NCBI RefSeq assembly: GCF_002387895.1 | Contig: NZ_DGLI01000021.1 | Span: 164,837-228,836 of the forward strand | Origin: Clostridium sp. UBA4548 | GTDB taxonomy: Bacteria > Bacillota > Clostridia > Clostridiales > Clostridiaceae | Direction: 5' to 3' | DNA length: 64,000 bases | Part shown: positions 26,439 to 35,181 of the stretch, in pieces | How positions within the stretch are numbered: position 1 is the stretch's first letter | How the letters are laid out: each line of letters opens with the position of its first letter | Notes under the pieces: model-generated | What the model was told of the DNA's origin: nothing | The model's database searches: none | Seen by the model: only the letters and a program-made list of their open reading frames with translations | Made by a program: the position numbers and the translations under genes

Positions 26439-28595
26439 ATGGATAAACAAATAAGAGTTGATGAGGAACTGAGTAAGGTTATTGGACAAGAAAAGGATAT
26501 TAATGAAAAAGAACAACTTCAGCAGGTGGAGGAAGAGGTTATAAATGTAATAGAAGAAACCATGCATGGGGTAGAAGGTTGCATTGAAGAGAAAAGTGAA
26601 GATATAAAAATAGATTCCAATATAGAAGGTGAAGATATAAATATAGAAAAATTAAATGCTGTTGAGGATGAAAGTATTAATCATGAGGAGAAAGATATTC
26701 TCCAAGAAGAACTTAACAGTAGTGAAGAAGAAAGTGAAGATATAAAAATAGATTCCAATATAGAATGTGAAGATATAAATATAGAAGAATTAAATGCTGT
26801 TGAGGATGAAAGTATTAATCATGAGGAGAAAGATATTCTCCAAGAAGAACATAACAGTAGTGAAGAAAAAAGTGAAGATGTAGAAATAGATTCCAATATA
26901 GAATGTGAAGATATAAATATAGAAGAATTCAATGCTACTGGAGATGAAACTATTAATCATGAGGAGAAAAATATTTTTCAAGAAGAACATGACATTATTG
27001 AAGAAAATAGTGATGATATAGAAACAGATTGTAATATGGAATATGAAGATATAAATATAGAACAATTGAATGCTATTGGGGATGAAACTTTTAATTATGA
27101 AAAGAAAAGTGTTTTTCAAGAAGAACATAATAGCATTAAAAAAAATAGTGATATCAAAGAAGAAAATAATGAAATAGATGAAAATGAAAATATAGAGGAT
27201 AATGATGACATAAAGAAGAGACGTATTAGAAAAAAGAAAATCATGAAGTGGAGTGTAATTTCAGTTGCAAGCTTACTTCTAATATATTTAGGAGTTTCAA
27301 CTTATTTTATGGACCATTTCTATTTTGGAACCTCAATTAATGCCGTTGCTGTCTCAGGAAAGACTGTAGAGGAAGTAAATGAAGAGCTGGCAGCGAATAC
27401 TGAAAAATATACCTTAACACTAGAAGGAAGAGATGGTATTAAAGAAGAAATTTCTGCTTCAGAAATGGGGATAAAATATAATTCACAGGATAAGGTTCAG
27501 GAGTTAATAGATAGCCAGAATCCATTTAAATGGATTGTTGGAGTTTTTAATAAGACAGATTTTCAGATATCTGATATGTTTTCTTTTGACGAAAAACTTT
27601 TAAAGGAGTCTGTAGACAAACTAAGTTACTTTGATAAGGCAAAGGTAGTTGAACCTAAAAGTGCTAGCTTAAAAAGAACAGATGAGGGCTATGAAATTAT
27701 AAAGGAAGTTAAGGGAAATAAAATTAATAGAGATATACTGTATGAGCAAATAGTAAGTGCAATCTTAGATGAAAAACAGGTGTTAAGCTTAGAAGAGATT
27801 AATTGTTATGAAAACCCAAAATATACTTCAGCTTCTAAAGAGATTATAGAGGCACAAGCTTCACTTAATAAATATATAGGTGTCACAGTTACTTATAACT
27901 TTACAGAAGGTAAAGAAGTTTTAAATGGAGCTACTATAAATAATTGGCTTAAAATTGATGAAAATTTCAATGTTAGCTTTGATGAAGAAAAGGTGAAAAG
28001 TTATGTAAATAAGCTTGGAAATACTTATGATACTTTAGGTAAGCCAAGGGATTTTAAAACCTCCTCTGGACGAATAGTTAAAGTTAGTGGAGGATATTAT
28101 GGGGTATCTATTAATAGAACTAAAGAAACTCAAGAGTTAATTAAGATTATAAAAGAAGGTAAATCTATAAGTAGAAAACCTATATATAGTCAAAATGAAG
28201 AAGCGAATAGTGGCAATGGTATAGGAAATACTTATGTAGAAATTGATCTTACAAACCAGCATATGTGGTTTTATAAAAATGGAAAACTTATTACTCATGG
28301 AAATGTGGTTACAGGAAATGCAGATAGCAAGCACTCAACTCCAGCAGGGCTTTATAAGATAACATATAAGCAAAAGAATGCTGTTTTAAGGGGACCAGGA
28401 TATGCAGCACCAGTAACCTTTTGGATGCCTTTTAATGGAGATATCGGTATTCATGATGCAACCTGGAGATCAAGTTTCGGAGGGAATATATACAAAAATG
28501 ATGGCTCTCATGGATGTATAAATACGCCATACGGTGTAGCAGAAGCAATATTTAATAGTATTCAGGCAGGAGATCCAGTGGTTTGTTATCATTAG
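26439..28595 (+). CDS. L,D-transpeptidase (YkuD) with repetitive acidic N-terminal tail
   Basis: This 718-residue protein should cross-link peptidoglycan stem peptides outside the membrane. Residues 1-268 are cytoplasmic, very acidic and built of four 46-residue repeats (about 53-236). One membrane helix spans about 270-290. Two PG_binding_4-like domains follow to about residue 580, and the YkuD domain is at about 597-716. Its catalytic motif is Ser690-His691-Gly692-Cys693, with HGNVVTGN upstream. The usual clostridial homologue has a short cytoplasmic end, so the tail is the odd part. It is a single gene with GGGGGG before the start. Confidence 0.88.
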   Translation: MDKQIRVDEELSKVIGQEKDINEKEQLQQVEEEVINVIEETMHGVEGCIEEKSEDIKIDSNIEGEDINIEKLNAVEDESINHEEKDILQEELNSSEEESEDIKIDSNIECEDINIEELNAVEDESINHEEKDILQEEHNSSEEKSEDVEIDSNIECEDINIEEFNATGDETINHEEKNIFQEEHDIIEENSDDIETDCNMEYEDINIEQLNAIGDETFNYEKKSVFQEEHNSIKKNSDIKEENNEIDENENIEDNDDIKKRRIRKKKIMKWSVISVASLLLIYLGVSTYFMDHFYFGTSINAVAVSGKTVEEVNEELAANTEKYTLTLEGRDGIKEEISASEMGIKYNSQDKVQELIDSQNPFKWIVGVFNKTDFQISDMFSFDEKLLKESVDKLSYFDKAKVVEPKSASLKRTDEGYEIIKEVKGNKINRDILYEQIVSAILDEKQVLSLEEINCYENPKYTSASKEIIEAQASLNKYIGVTVTYNFTEGKEVLNGATINNWLKIDENFNVSFDEEKVKSYVNKLGNTYDTLGKPRDFKTSSGRIVKVSGGYYGVSINRTKETQELIKIIKEGKSISRKPIYSQNEEANSGNGIGNTYVEIDLTNQHMWFYKNGKLITHGNVVTGNADSKHSTPAGLYKITYKQKNAVLRGPGYAAPVTFWMPFNGDIGIHDATWRSSFGGNIYKNDGSHGCINTPYGVAEAIFNSIQAGDPVVCYH
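26595..27146 (+). repeat. Four tandem 138-bp coding repeats
   Basis: Units start at 26595, 26733, 26871 and 27009, each 138 bases (46 codons), with a partial fifth from 27147. The first three are nearly identical and the fourth is diverged. Each unit encodes the pattern SEDI..DSNIE..EDINIE, then HEEK..LQEE. They form the cytoplasmic tail of the L,D-transpeptidase. Confidence 0.92.
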
Positions 28596-28921
28596 TTACT
28601 TTTACTATAGATAATTTTGCGCAGTTATTTATGGGGTTTTGTCGTTAAAAACTAAGGTTTTTGGCAATAAAGTATGTTTTTAAGGATTAGGCCTACTTGT
28701 AAGATTTATAAGTTGAACAGATTTTTTGTGATTAAAAATATAATAGAGAGAAAAAAATCCCTGGGGTAAATTAATGTCGGAAAAAGCAGAAAAAATATTT
28801 TATAAACTTTAAAATAAGTGAAACAAAATAGAGGAAAGTTTCGTCTAATAAGTATATGAATATAGATTTTAATACCATATAGGTTTGATTTCATAAACTT
28901 ATTAAGAAAGGAAGATTAACT
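28596..28921. other. Intergenic region after the L,D-transpeptidase gene
   Basis: 326 AT-rich bases. A weak stem (GTCGTTAAAAAC near 28642 and GTTTTTGGC near 28657) could be a terminator. I see nothing else that can be named. Confidence 0.3.
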
Positions 28922-29125
28922 ATGAAGTTGGGAATAGCATTTATTCTCCTAGCTATAATAATTCCGAAGGTTAAAACTTTGACCTTTTTAGCAATTGGAA
29001 GGAATCCTGATGAAGCGATAACATTATATGAAAATGGCCTAATAAATTTCCTTCTTACAAGAGCTAAGCTTTTAATGGCGAAAATATTTAATGATAAATC
29101 TATAAAAACCTCTAAAACCTCCTAG
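28922..29125 (+). CDS. Possible small protein of unknown function
   Basis: This 67-codon frame begins with ATG eight bases after AAAGGAAG, a good ribosome binding site. The product would have one hydrophobic N-terminal segment (about residues 3-14) and a basic C-terminus. I do not recognise it, and no homologue comes to mind. It may be a real small membrane peptide or a chance frame. Confidence 0.35.
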   Translation: MKLGIAFILLAIIIPKVKTLTFLAIGRNPDEAITLYENGLINFLLTRAKLLMAKIFNDKSIKTSKTS

Positions 29126-29237
29126 TTGAATTTTTTAATTATTTTAGGTATAAATTAAGTGAGCAAAAAATGTCAGGAAATTTAATTTTAATCTCATTAT
29201 AATTAAATTATGCATCTTGATGAAATGGAGGTTTATA

Positions 29238-29648
29238 ATGGAGTATAATGAAATAATTCAACAATCTATAGATTATATTGAAGATAATTTAAATGAAAAA
29301 ATTTCTCTTGAGGAGTTAGCGCGTCAAACATATATTTCTAAGTACCATTTCCATAGAGTTTTTCATGAATTAGTTGGAGAAACTGTTATGGACTATGTTA
29401 GAAAAAGACGACTAACAAAGGCAGCACAAGAACTTATTCAAAGTAATGAAAAAATAGTTGATGTAGCACTAAAATATCAATTTAGTTCTCAAGAGGCTTT
29501 TTCAAGGGCATTTAAAAGAATGTTTAAGGTTTCCCCAAGGGAATTTAGAAAAGCTCAGGTTAATGTTTTAGTATTTAAAAAGGCAGAAATACATTATAAG
29601 CCTATGATTACTACAAAAGTGGTAAGTCCTATTTCTAAAGCTGCATAG
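29238..29648 (+). CDS. AraC-family regulator, DNA-binding domain only
   Basis: This 136-residue protein consists mainly of the two helix-turn-helix motifs of AraC regulators: ISLEELARQTYISKYHFHRV (about residues 21-40) and VDVALKYQFSSQEAFSRAFK (about 75-94). It has no separate ligand-binding domain, like MarA or SoxS. The start is ATG 29238, with GGAGGT at 29227-29232; an in-frame TTG at 29217 precedes that site. The clpP gene follows 28 bases later, so the two are probably cotranscribed. Confidence 0.85.
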   Translation: MEYNEIIQQSIDYIEDNLNEKISLEELARQTYISKYHFHRVFHELVGETVMDYVRKRRLTKAAQELIQSNEKIVDVALKYQFSSQEAFSRAFKRMFKVSPREFRKAQVNVLVFKKAEIHYKPMITTKVVSPISKAA

Positions 29649-29676
29649 TTTAGAGCTGTGAAAGGGAGAGATTATA

Positions 29677-30267
29677 ATGAGTTATGTACCTACAGTAATA
29701 GAACAAACAGGTAGAGGAGAAAGAGTTTACGATATTTATTCAAGACTGTTAAAGGATAGAATTATAGTTTTAGGTGATCAAGTTAACGATACTACAGCTA
29801 GTATTATTATAGCTCAAATGTTATTTTTAGAAGCTGAAGATCCTGACAAGGATATAATCTTTTATATTAATAGCCCAGGTGGGGTAATCACAGCAGGATT
29901 GGCAATTTATGATACTATGCAATATGTGAAGCCAGATGTATCTACCATATGTTTAGGTATGGCTGCCAGTATGGGGTCCTTCTTGTTAGCTGGTGGAACA
30001 AAGGGAAAGAGATTTGCACTACCTAATAGTGAAATTATGATTCATCAGCCATCAATTTCTGGTGGGTTAAGTGGTCAGGCAACGGATATAAAAATATATG
30101 CTGAAAGAATGCTTAAAACAAAGCAAAGACTTATTGAAATATATAGTGAAAACACAGGACAATCACAAGAAAAGCTACAACAGGATATGGAAAGAGATAA
30201 TTTTATGAGCTCAGCAGAAGCCAAAGAATATGGGCTTATTGATGGTATACTTTCTAGAGAAAAGTAG
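29677..30267 (+). CDS. clpP: ClpP-type serine protease subunit
   Basis: ClpP forms the barrel protease that works with Clp ATPases in the cytosol. The 196-residue length is normal. The nucleophile is Ser98 (AASMGS), the base His123 (MIHQP), and the acid probably Asp174 (ERDNF). No clpX or tig is nearby, unlike the usual housekeeping clpP locus, so this may be a second ClpP copy. It follows an AraC regulator by 28 bases and has its own downstream terminator. Confidence 0.92.
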   Translation: MSYVPTVIEQTGRGERVYDIYSRLLKDRIIVLGDQVNDTTASIIIAQMLFLEAEDPDKDIIFYINSPGGVITAGLAIYDTMQYVKPDVSTICLGMAASMGSFLLAGGTKGKRFALPNSEIMIHQPSISGGLSGQATDIKIYAERMLKTKQRLIEIYSENTGQSQEKLQQDMERDNFMSSAEAKEYGLIDGILSREK

Positions 30268-30313
30268 TTGATAACTACACTATAAATTATTATATTTAAT
30301 AAAAATACTTAAT

Positions 30314-30367
30314 AAAAGAAGGGGCTATCTCATGATGCATGCATTATGAGTAGTTCCTTTTATTTTT
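30314..30367 (+). terminator. Terminator after clpP
   Basis: AAAAGAAGGGGCTA pairs imperfectly with TAGTTCCTTTT through an extended ATGATGCATGCATTAT centre, followed by T residues. Confidence 0.75.
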
Positions 30368-30516
30368 CTAGATATAAAATATCTGTAGGAATATTCTAAA
30401 ATAGGACAAACAGTAATAATTTATAATACCAAATCATAATTTGAAAGTATATTACAAGATTAAAAAGCCATAGGACTAATTAGTGAACAGAAAGTGGAAG
30501 TAAAGGGGGAAACATT

Positions 30517-31614
30517 ATGGGGATAAACTTAAATACAGGTGAGTATAAAGGACTGCTTAAGCTGCTGGAAGAAGGAAAAAAGGCTGTTATGATTACTAAG
30601 TTGGGTTGTAGTGATGGAGCCAGTGATTATAAAAGAACGCAAACACTTCTTACAGAAGAAGCTTTAGATATATGCAACAAGGACAAGCTAAACTTCAACG
30701 AAGAATTATTAGAAAAAGCTAATAATGTAATCTTAACTGGAGAGCTTCAGGTTATAGATGAAAAGGAATCAGGGGTTACTTTAATTGAACCTTACTTTCC
30801 AGAGCCAAAGCTAATAGTTTTAGGTGGAGGACATATCTCAAAGCCACTAGTAGAGTTTGCTTCGAAGGTTGGTTTTTCAGTAACTGTGGTAGATGATAGG
30901 CCATTTTTTGCTAATGCTCCTCGGTTTCCTGAGGCAGAAAGGGTAATTTGTGAAAGCTTTGATAAGTGCTTTAATAAGTTTAAACTTAATTCATCAACTT
31001 TTGTGGTTATTGTAACTAGAGGTCATAGACATGATATGGAATGTGTTAAGAAAGTCCTTAATTACGATACAGCTTATTTGGGGATGATAGGCTCAAAAAG
31101 GCGTATTAAAATTGTAAGAGAGGAACTATTAAGGGAAGGTTACCCAAAAGATAGATTAGATAAGCTGAATGCTCCTATAGGGTTAGATATTGATGCAGTT
31201 ACTCCTGAAGAAATAGCAATTTCTATATTAGCACAGCTTATTAGCTATAGAAGAAGGAGCAGGGTAGTAAGTGGGGTTTCTAAGGCCAGTAAACCCAATA
31301 TAGTAGAATTTAATGGGGATATAATTGAAGAACTAACAAAGGAGTGTAGTGAACCAAGAGCTATGGTTACTGTGATTGGAACTAAGGGATCAGTGCCAAG
31401 AAAAGCAGGGGCCAAAATGCTGGTTTATTCAGATGGAAGGACCTCAGGCAGTATTGGAGGGGGATGTGCAGAGGGAGAGGTAATTAATACAGCCCACCAT
31501 ATTATAAGAAATGGTGGATATGAAATTCAAAGAGTCGATATGACAGGAGAGGTGGCTGAAGACGAAGGTATGGTGTGTGGAGGCATAATGGAGGTTTTAA
31601 TTGAGAGGTTATAA
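30517..31614 (+). CDS. XdhC/CoxI family protein
   Basis: This 365-residue protein belongs to the XdhC family, which prepares and inserts molybdenum cofactor into xanthine dehydrogenase-like enzymes. Here the order is unusual. A short N-terminal segment resembles a degenerate CoxI domain (residues 1-75). Next comes the Rossmann XdhC domain, with GGGHISKPL (about 106-114) and GMIGSKRR. A full XdhC_CoxI domain follows at the C-terminus, with GSVPRKAGAKMLV, GSIGGGCAEGE and EDEGMVCGG. No molybdenum hydroxylase genes lie nearby. The start ATG 30517 follows AAAGGGGG. Confidence 0.85.
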   Translation: MGINLNTGEYKGLLKLLEEGKKAVMITKLGCSDGASDYKRTQTLLTEEALDICNKDKLNFNEELLEKANNVILTGELQVIDEKESGVTLIEPYFPEPKLIVLGGGHISKPLVEFASKVGFSVTVVDDRPFFANAPRFPEAERVICESFDKCFNKFKLNSSTFVVIVTRGHRHDMECVKKVLNYDTAYLGMIGSKRRIKIVREELLREGYPKDRLDKLNAPIGLDIDAVTPEEIAISILAQLISYRRRSRVVSGVSKASKPNIVEFNGDIIEELTKECSEPRAMVTVIGTKGSVPRKAGAKMLVYSDGRTSGSIGGGCAEGEVINTAHHIIRNGGYEIQRVDMTGEVAEDEGMVCGGIMEVLIERL

Positions 31615-31628
31615 TACTTTTAATTTTA

Positions 31629-31667
31629 AGGATTACTATGTCCATGGAATATGGAATAGTAATCCTG
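31629..31667. terminator. Stem-loop between convergent genes
   Basis: GGATTACTAT pairs with ATAGTAATCC around an 18-base loop, after the XdhC gene. The following T tract is poor, so termination is possible but not certain. Confidence 0.45.
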
Positions 31668-31703
31668 TTAATAAAAAATTATAAATTAGCACAACAAGTT
31701 AAA

Positions 31704-31967
31704 TTAAATCTTATAAAGATACCATCTGCAAGTATTAATTTCGTATTTTAATTCTAGAAATTTTTCCGAATCATTAACAAGGGATAGGCAGTTAAATACT
31801 AGGATAGGGTTACCTGCAAACTTTTCTTTATCAGTAAACATTACTTTATTTATCCTTATGGTACATTTGGTATCATCATCATTTCTAATCCTAAATCTAA
31901 CAGGATGGGGTGAGCCATCTTCTTCAAACCAACAAACTACTTCTATAGGCTTTGATACAATCTTCAT
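31704..31967 (-). CDS. Small hypothetical protein downstream of the Y-family polymerase gene
   Basis: This 87-residue protein is soluble and rich in charged residues, with no motif I can name. Its gene follows the polymerase gene by only 14 bases, with GGAGTG just upstream of its start on the minus strand. Many clostridial Y-family polymerase genes carry a short gene of this kind in the same operon. It would then share the LexA-controlled promoter. A role in lesion bypass is inferred from position only. Confidence 0.65.
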   Translation of the reverse strand: MKIVSKPIEVVCWFEEDGSPHPVRFRIRNDDDTKCTIRINKVMFTDKEKFAGNPILVFNCLSLVNDSEKFLELKYEINTCRWYLYKI

Positions 31968-31981
31968 AAAATATCACTCCA

Positions 31982-33254
31982 TTACAAAATGCTACTCATA
32001 ACAGGGTAATCATCCCCAACGCCACCCATCATTGGCTTTATTCCACTTTCTAAAAAGCAAGATCTTACTATTGCTTTATTTCCATACTTATATCTTATTT
32101 CATCTAGAGTCTTATCTAACTTTATCTTCTTTTCTGTATTTTTTTCATCAAAGAAGGTTAATTGAGTACATTCATCTTTACATAAGTGGGATACGGACAC
32201 TCCTATATGCCTTATGGGCATACCATCCCAAAGCTCTTTGAAAAGCTTAAAGGCTATTTCGGCTAGGGAAGAGGTAACATTAGTAGGAGAAGTCAATTTC
32301 CTTTGTTTACTACAACCTCTAAAATCAGAGTATTTTAAGGAAAGAGAAACTAAATTACATAGATTTTGGGAGTTTCTCAGTCTCATTCCTAGGGTTTCGC
32401 AAAGTGAAAGAATAAACAGGTAAGCTTCTCGAGAATCTTCAATATTCCAAGGAGAAGTAGTGGAGTTTCCCATGCCTTTCATTTCTATAAAGTTGGATTT
32501 CCTAACCTCTGAAGCTTCTATGCCATTAGCATATTTCCAAATAAGTTCTCCGTGGCTTTTTAACTTATATTTCAAAAGCCCTAGGTCAAAATTAGCCAAA
32601 TCACCTATGGTATTTATGCCAAAGTTATTTATTAATTTTGATTTTGTGCTCCTCCCTACCATAAACAAATCCCCAATTGGGAGTGGCCACATTTTCTCTT
32701 TAATTTCAAAGGGATAAAGGGTGTGGACAGAGTCTTTTCCAAATTCACTACAAGTTTTAGCTAAAAGCTTATTTGTAGATATGCCAACACTTACACAAAA
32801 TCCGAGTTCTTTTTTAATTCTTTCTTTAATCTTGTAGCCTAAATCTACTGCATCAGAATAATCTTTATCTATCCCTTTAAATTCTAGAAAGCATTCATCA
32901 ACAGAATATCGTTGTATAAGTGGAGTATATTCCTTCAAAAGTTCAATCATTGCATTTGAACATTGAAGATATAAATGGTAGTGAGGAGGCACAAGAACTA
33001 ATTTCTCACCAACATTGGCACATTTTTGTTTTGCTGTAAATAAAGTTTCACCAGTTTTAACCCCTGCTTTTTTGGCAATTTCACTCTTTGCTAAAATAAT
33101 TCCATGACGAGAAGCTTCATCACCTCCAACAGCAGAGCAAATATTCCTAAGATCCACCGTGCAGCCATTTTCCAGTCTATATACAGCCTCCCAGCTAAAG
33201 ATAGGCGGAGTTACAATCAAGATGCATTATAAGTCTATCTTTGAATTCCTTCAT
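31982..33254 (-). pseudogene. Y-family DNA polymerase (UmuC/DinB-like), frameshifted near its 5' end
   Basis: The main frame encodes about 410 residues of a lesion-bypass DNA polymerase, with GGDEASRHGIILAKSEIAKK and SVDECFLEF. Its N-terminus begins abnormally without the first catalytic aspartate. That part is found in another frame from ATG 33254, reading MKEFKDRLIMHLDCNSAYL, after which a stop appears at once. Removing one T from the TTT at 33197-33199 joins the frames as NSAYLSWEAVYRL. The ATG at 33254 has GAGGAC upstream and an LexA box 48 bases away. It is either an inactivated gene, a sequencing error, or a frameshifting site. The TTG at 33220 has no ribosome binding site. Confidence 0.8.
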
Positions 33255-33301
33255 GTTGTCCTCAATCCTTCCCATAAAAGTACTAATAATAGTATTTTAC
33301 C

Positions 33302-33313
33302 GAACTTGTGTTC
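33302..33313 (-). promoter_or_regulatory. LexA (DinR) box upstream of the Y-family polymerase gene
   Basis: CGAACTTGTGTTCT (33301-33314) fits the Bacillus/Clostridium LexA consensus CGAAC-N4-GTTCG, with the full GAAC-N4-GTTC core. It lies 48 bases before the reconstructed polymerase start at 33254, so the gene is probably SOS-induced. Confidence 0.75.
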
Positions 33314-33439
33314 TTATGTAAAGAAAAATCTTCCTACAAAAAAATCTATAGAAATCTAAAGAGAAAGTAGGTATAATGTATTATAATGTTGAAAAATCAG
33401 CATAATATTTAAGAAAATATTGTAACAAAGGAGTTTATC

Positions 33440-33673
33440 ATGAGACTAACCTATAAAAACCCAAAAGAATTGGCTACAGCAATAAAGGATTTAGTAGATT
33501 CTTACTTAGATGATGTAATGGAATATGAGGTGCTTAAAGAAAGATTAAAAAAGCTTATTGAAGCTAATAAAGAGAGAGTATATAAGGATGGTATAATGTC
33601 ACTAAAAATAGCTAATGTATTAGGGGAAGAAAGAGTAAACATAGTAAATAAAATAATAAAAGAGCAAGAGTAA
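33440..33673 (+). CDS. TIGR04540-like small protein
   Basis: This 77-residue soluble protein, mostly helical, resembles the TIGR04540 family of clostridia, for example in its start MRLTYKNPKELATAIKDLVD. The function is unknown. AAAGGAG precedes the start. It diverges from the polymerase operon and ends before a clear terminator. Confidence 0.7.
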   Translation: MRLTYKNPKELATAIKDLVDSYLDDVMEYEVLKERLKKLIEANKERVYKDGIMSLKIANVLGEERVNIVNKIIKEQE

Positions 33674-33776
33674 TTTAATGTTTATCCATATTAGTTATAG
33701 CTTTAAAAAGCATTTAATTTTGTTTTCAAATTTATAAAGTAAATAATTTTAAGCTAACTTACAAATTTAATTATAG

Positions 33777-33806
33777 AAATACCTCAGCTAAAAGGCTGGG
33801 GTATTT
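33777..33806 (+). terminator. Terminator after the TIGR04540-like gene
   Basis: ATACCTCAGC pairs with GCTGGGGTAT around TAAAAG, then T residues. Confidence 0.85.
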
Positions 33807-33812
33807 TCATAT

Positions 33813-33868
33813 AAGTCGTCTTGAAAAATAAATAAGCCAGTATGCTTATTATTTATTTTAAGATGCTT
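33813..33868. repeat. Dispersed inverted-repeat element, copy B
   Basis: About 56 bases. The left arm AAGTCGTCTTGAAAAATAAA pairs with the right arm TTATTTATTTTAAGATGCTT. The centre AAGCCAGTATGCTT closely matches copy A. Confidence 0.7.
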
Positions 33869-33899
33869 AACAGGCAAATAATTATAATGGATGAATTTG

Positions 33900-33927
33900 T
33901 TGATTATTTAATTAAGCTTAGTATAAG
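33900..33927 (+). promoter_or_regulatory. Predicted promoter of sbcDC
   Basis: TTGATT (33900-33905), a 16-base spacer and TATAAG (33922-33927) lie about 75 bases before sbcD. Confidence 0.4.
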
Positions 33928-34002
33928 TATATAATATATTTATGGGACAAAGGTCTTTTTAACAGGCTAAAGATTTTTTAGAGTTATTGGGAGGAAGAAT
34001 TT

Positions 34003-35181
34003 ATGAAAATTTTTCACACAGGAGATTGGCATATTGGTAAGTTGGTAAATGGATTTTATATGACAGAAGACCAAGAATTTATAATAAATCAACTTTATGA
34101 GGCAATTGAGGAAGAAAAACCCCAGGTAGTGTTAATAGCAGGGGATCTTTATGATCGGTCTGTACCACCAGTCCAAGCTATAGAACTATTAAATAGGATT
34201 TTAGGCAAAATTGTAAGAGATTTAAACACTCCTGTTATAGCTTTAGCTGGAAATCATGATAGCAATGAAAGAATTGATTTTGCTAGTGAATTATTAAAGG
34301 AAAGTGGTTTATATATTAGTGGAAACTTAAAAAAACATATAGAAAAAATTACAATTCATGATGAGCATGGGCCTATTAACTTTTATTCTATTCCCTATGC
34401 AGACCCAGCAGTGGTTAGAGATTTATTTGAGGATAATGAAATAAAAAACCATGATGATGCAATGCGAAAGATAGTTGGGGTAATTAATGATTCAATGAAT
34501 AGGTATGAAAGAAATGTAGCTATTGCCCATGGTTATGTTACATATATAAAAAATGATGAAGTGGCGGTAACCCTTGAAGAAAGTGAATCAGAAAAACCTT
34601 TAAGTATTGGAGGGACTGCCCTTATTAATGCAGAATGTTTTAATACTTTTAATTACACTGCTCTAGGGCATTTGCATGGTCCACAAAAAGTTGGCAGTGA
34701 CAGGATAAGATATGCAGGTTCACTTTTAAAATATTCTTTCTCAGAGGTTAAACAAAAAAAGGGAATAACTATTGTAAACATAGATGACAAAGGGGAAGTT
34801 GAGATAGGTTTTCGTGAGTTTAAACCAAGAAGAGATTTTAGAATAATCACAGGGGAACTTAAGAGTTTAATGAATTTAGACATAGTTAATTCAGCAAATA
34901 AAGAAGATTACATAAAGGTAATACTTACGGATAAGGGAGAACTCTTAGATCCTATGGCTAAGCTAAGAAGTGTGTATCCTAACGTGATGGAATTAATAAG
35001 GGAGGAAAGAATAAAAGCTGCAGCTAACAACAAAACAGTAGCTACCAATATAAGGGAAAGGTCTAAACTAAGCCTTTTTCAGAGTTTTTATCAGGACATA
35101 ACAGAGGAAGAATGTACTTTAGAGGGTATTGAAGTGATGAAAAAAGTTATAGAGAAGGCTGAGAAAGTTGGTGAGGAATAA
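34003..35181 (+). CDS. sbcD: SbcD exonuclease subunit
   Basis: SbcD is the Mre11-like nuclease of the SbcCD complex, which cuts hairpins and protein-blocked DNA ends. The 392-residue protein shows the phosphoesterase motifs in order: DWHIGK (residues 7-12), GDLYDR (about 48-53), GNHD (about 84-87), then HGY and GHLHGP. The last base of its stop codon is the first base of the sbcC ATG, which indicates coupled translation. GGGAGGAAG precedes the start. Confidence 0.95.
   Translation: MKIFHTGDWHIGKLVNGFYMTEDQEFIINQLYEAIEEEKPQVVLIAGDLYDRSVPPVQAIELLNRILGKIVRDLNTPVIALAGNHDSNERIDFASELLKESGLYISGNLKKHIEKITIHDEHGPINFYSIPYADPAVVRDLFEDNEIKNHDDAMRKIVGVINDSMNRYERNVAIAHGYVTYIKNDEVAVTLEESESEKPLSIGGTALINAECFNTFNYTALGHLHGPQKVGSDRIRYAGSLLKYSFSEVKQKKGITIVNIDDKGEVEIGFREFKPRRDFRIITGELKSLMNLDIVNSANKEDYIKVILTDKGELLDPMAKLRSVYPNVMELIREERIKAAANNKTVATNIRERSKLSLFQSFYQDITEEECTLEGIEVMKKVIEKAEKVGEE

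Noticed and set aside
26790..27128. 112-codon minus-strand frame opposite the L,D-transpeptidase repeats
   Set aside because: It is the mirror of the acidic tandem repeats on the plus strand, and its Phe/Ile-rich content follows from that.
26595..27146. CRISPR array or satellite
   Set aside because: The units are 138 bases with no short repeat/spacer pattern and keep an open frame, so they are coding repeats.
33159..33359. Plus-strand frame opposite the 5' end of the Y-family polymerase gene
   Set aside because: It covers the reconstructed polymerase start and LexA box and shows no coding features.
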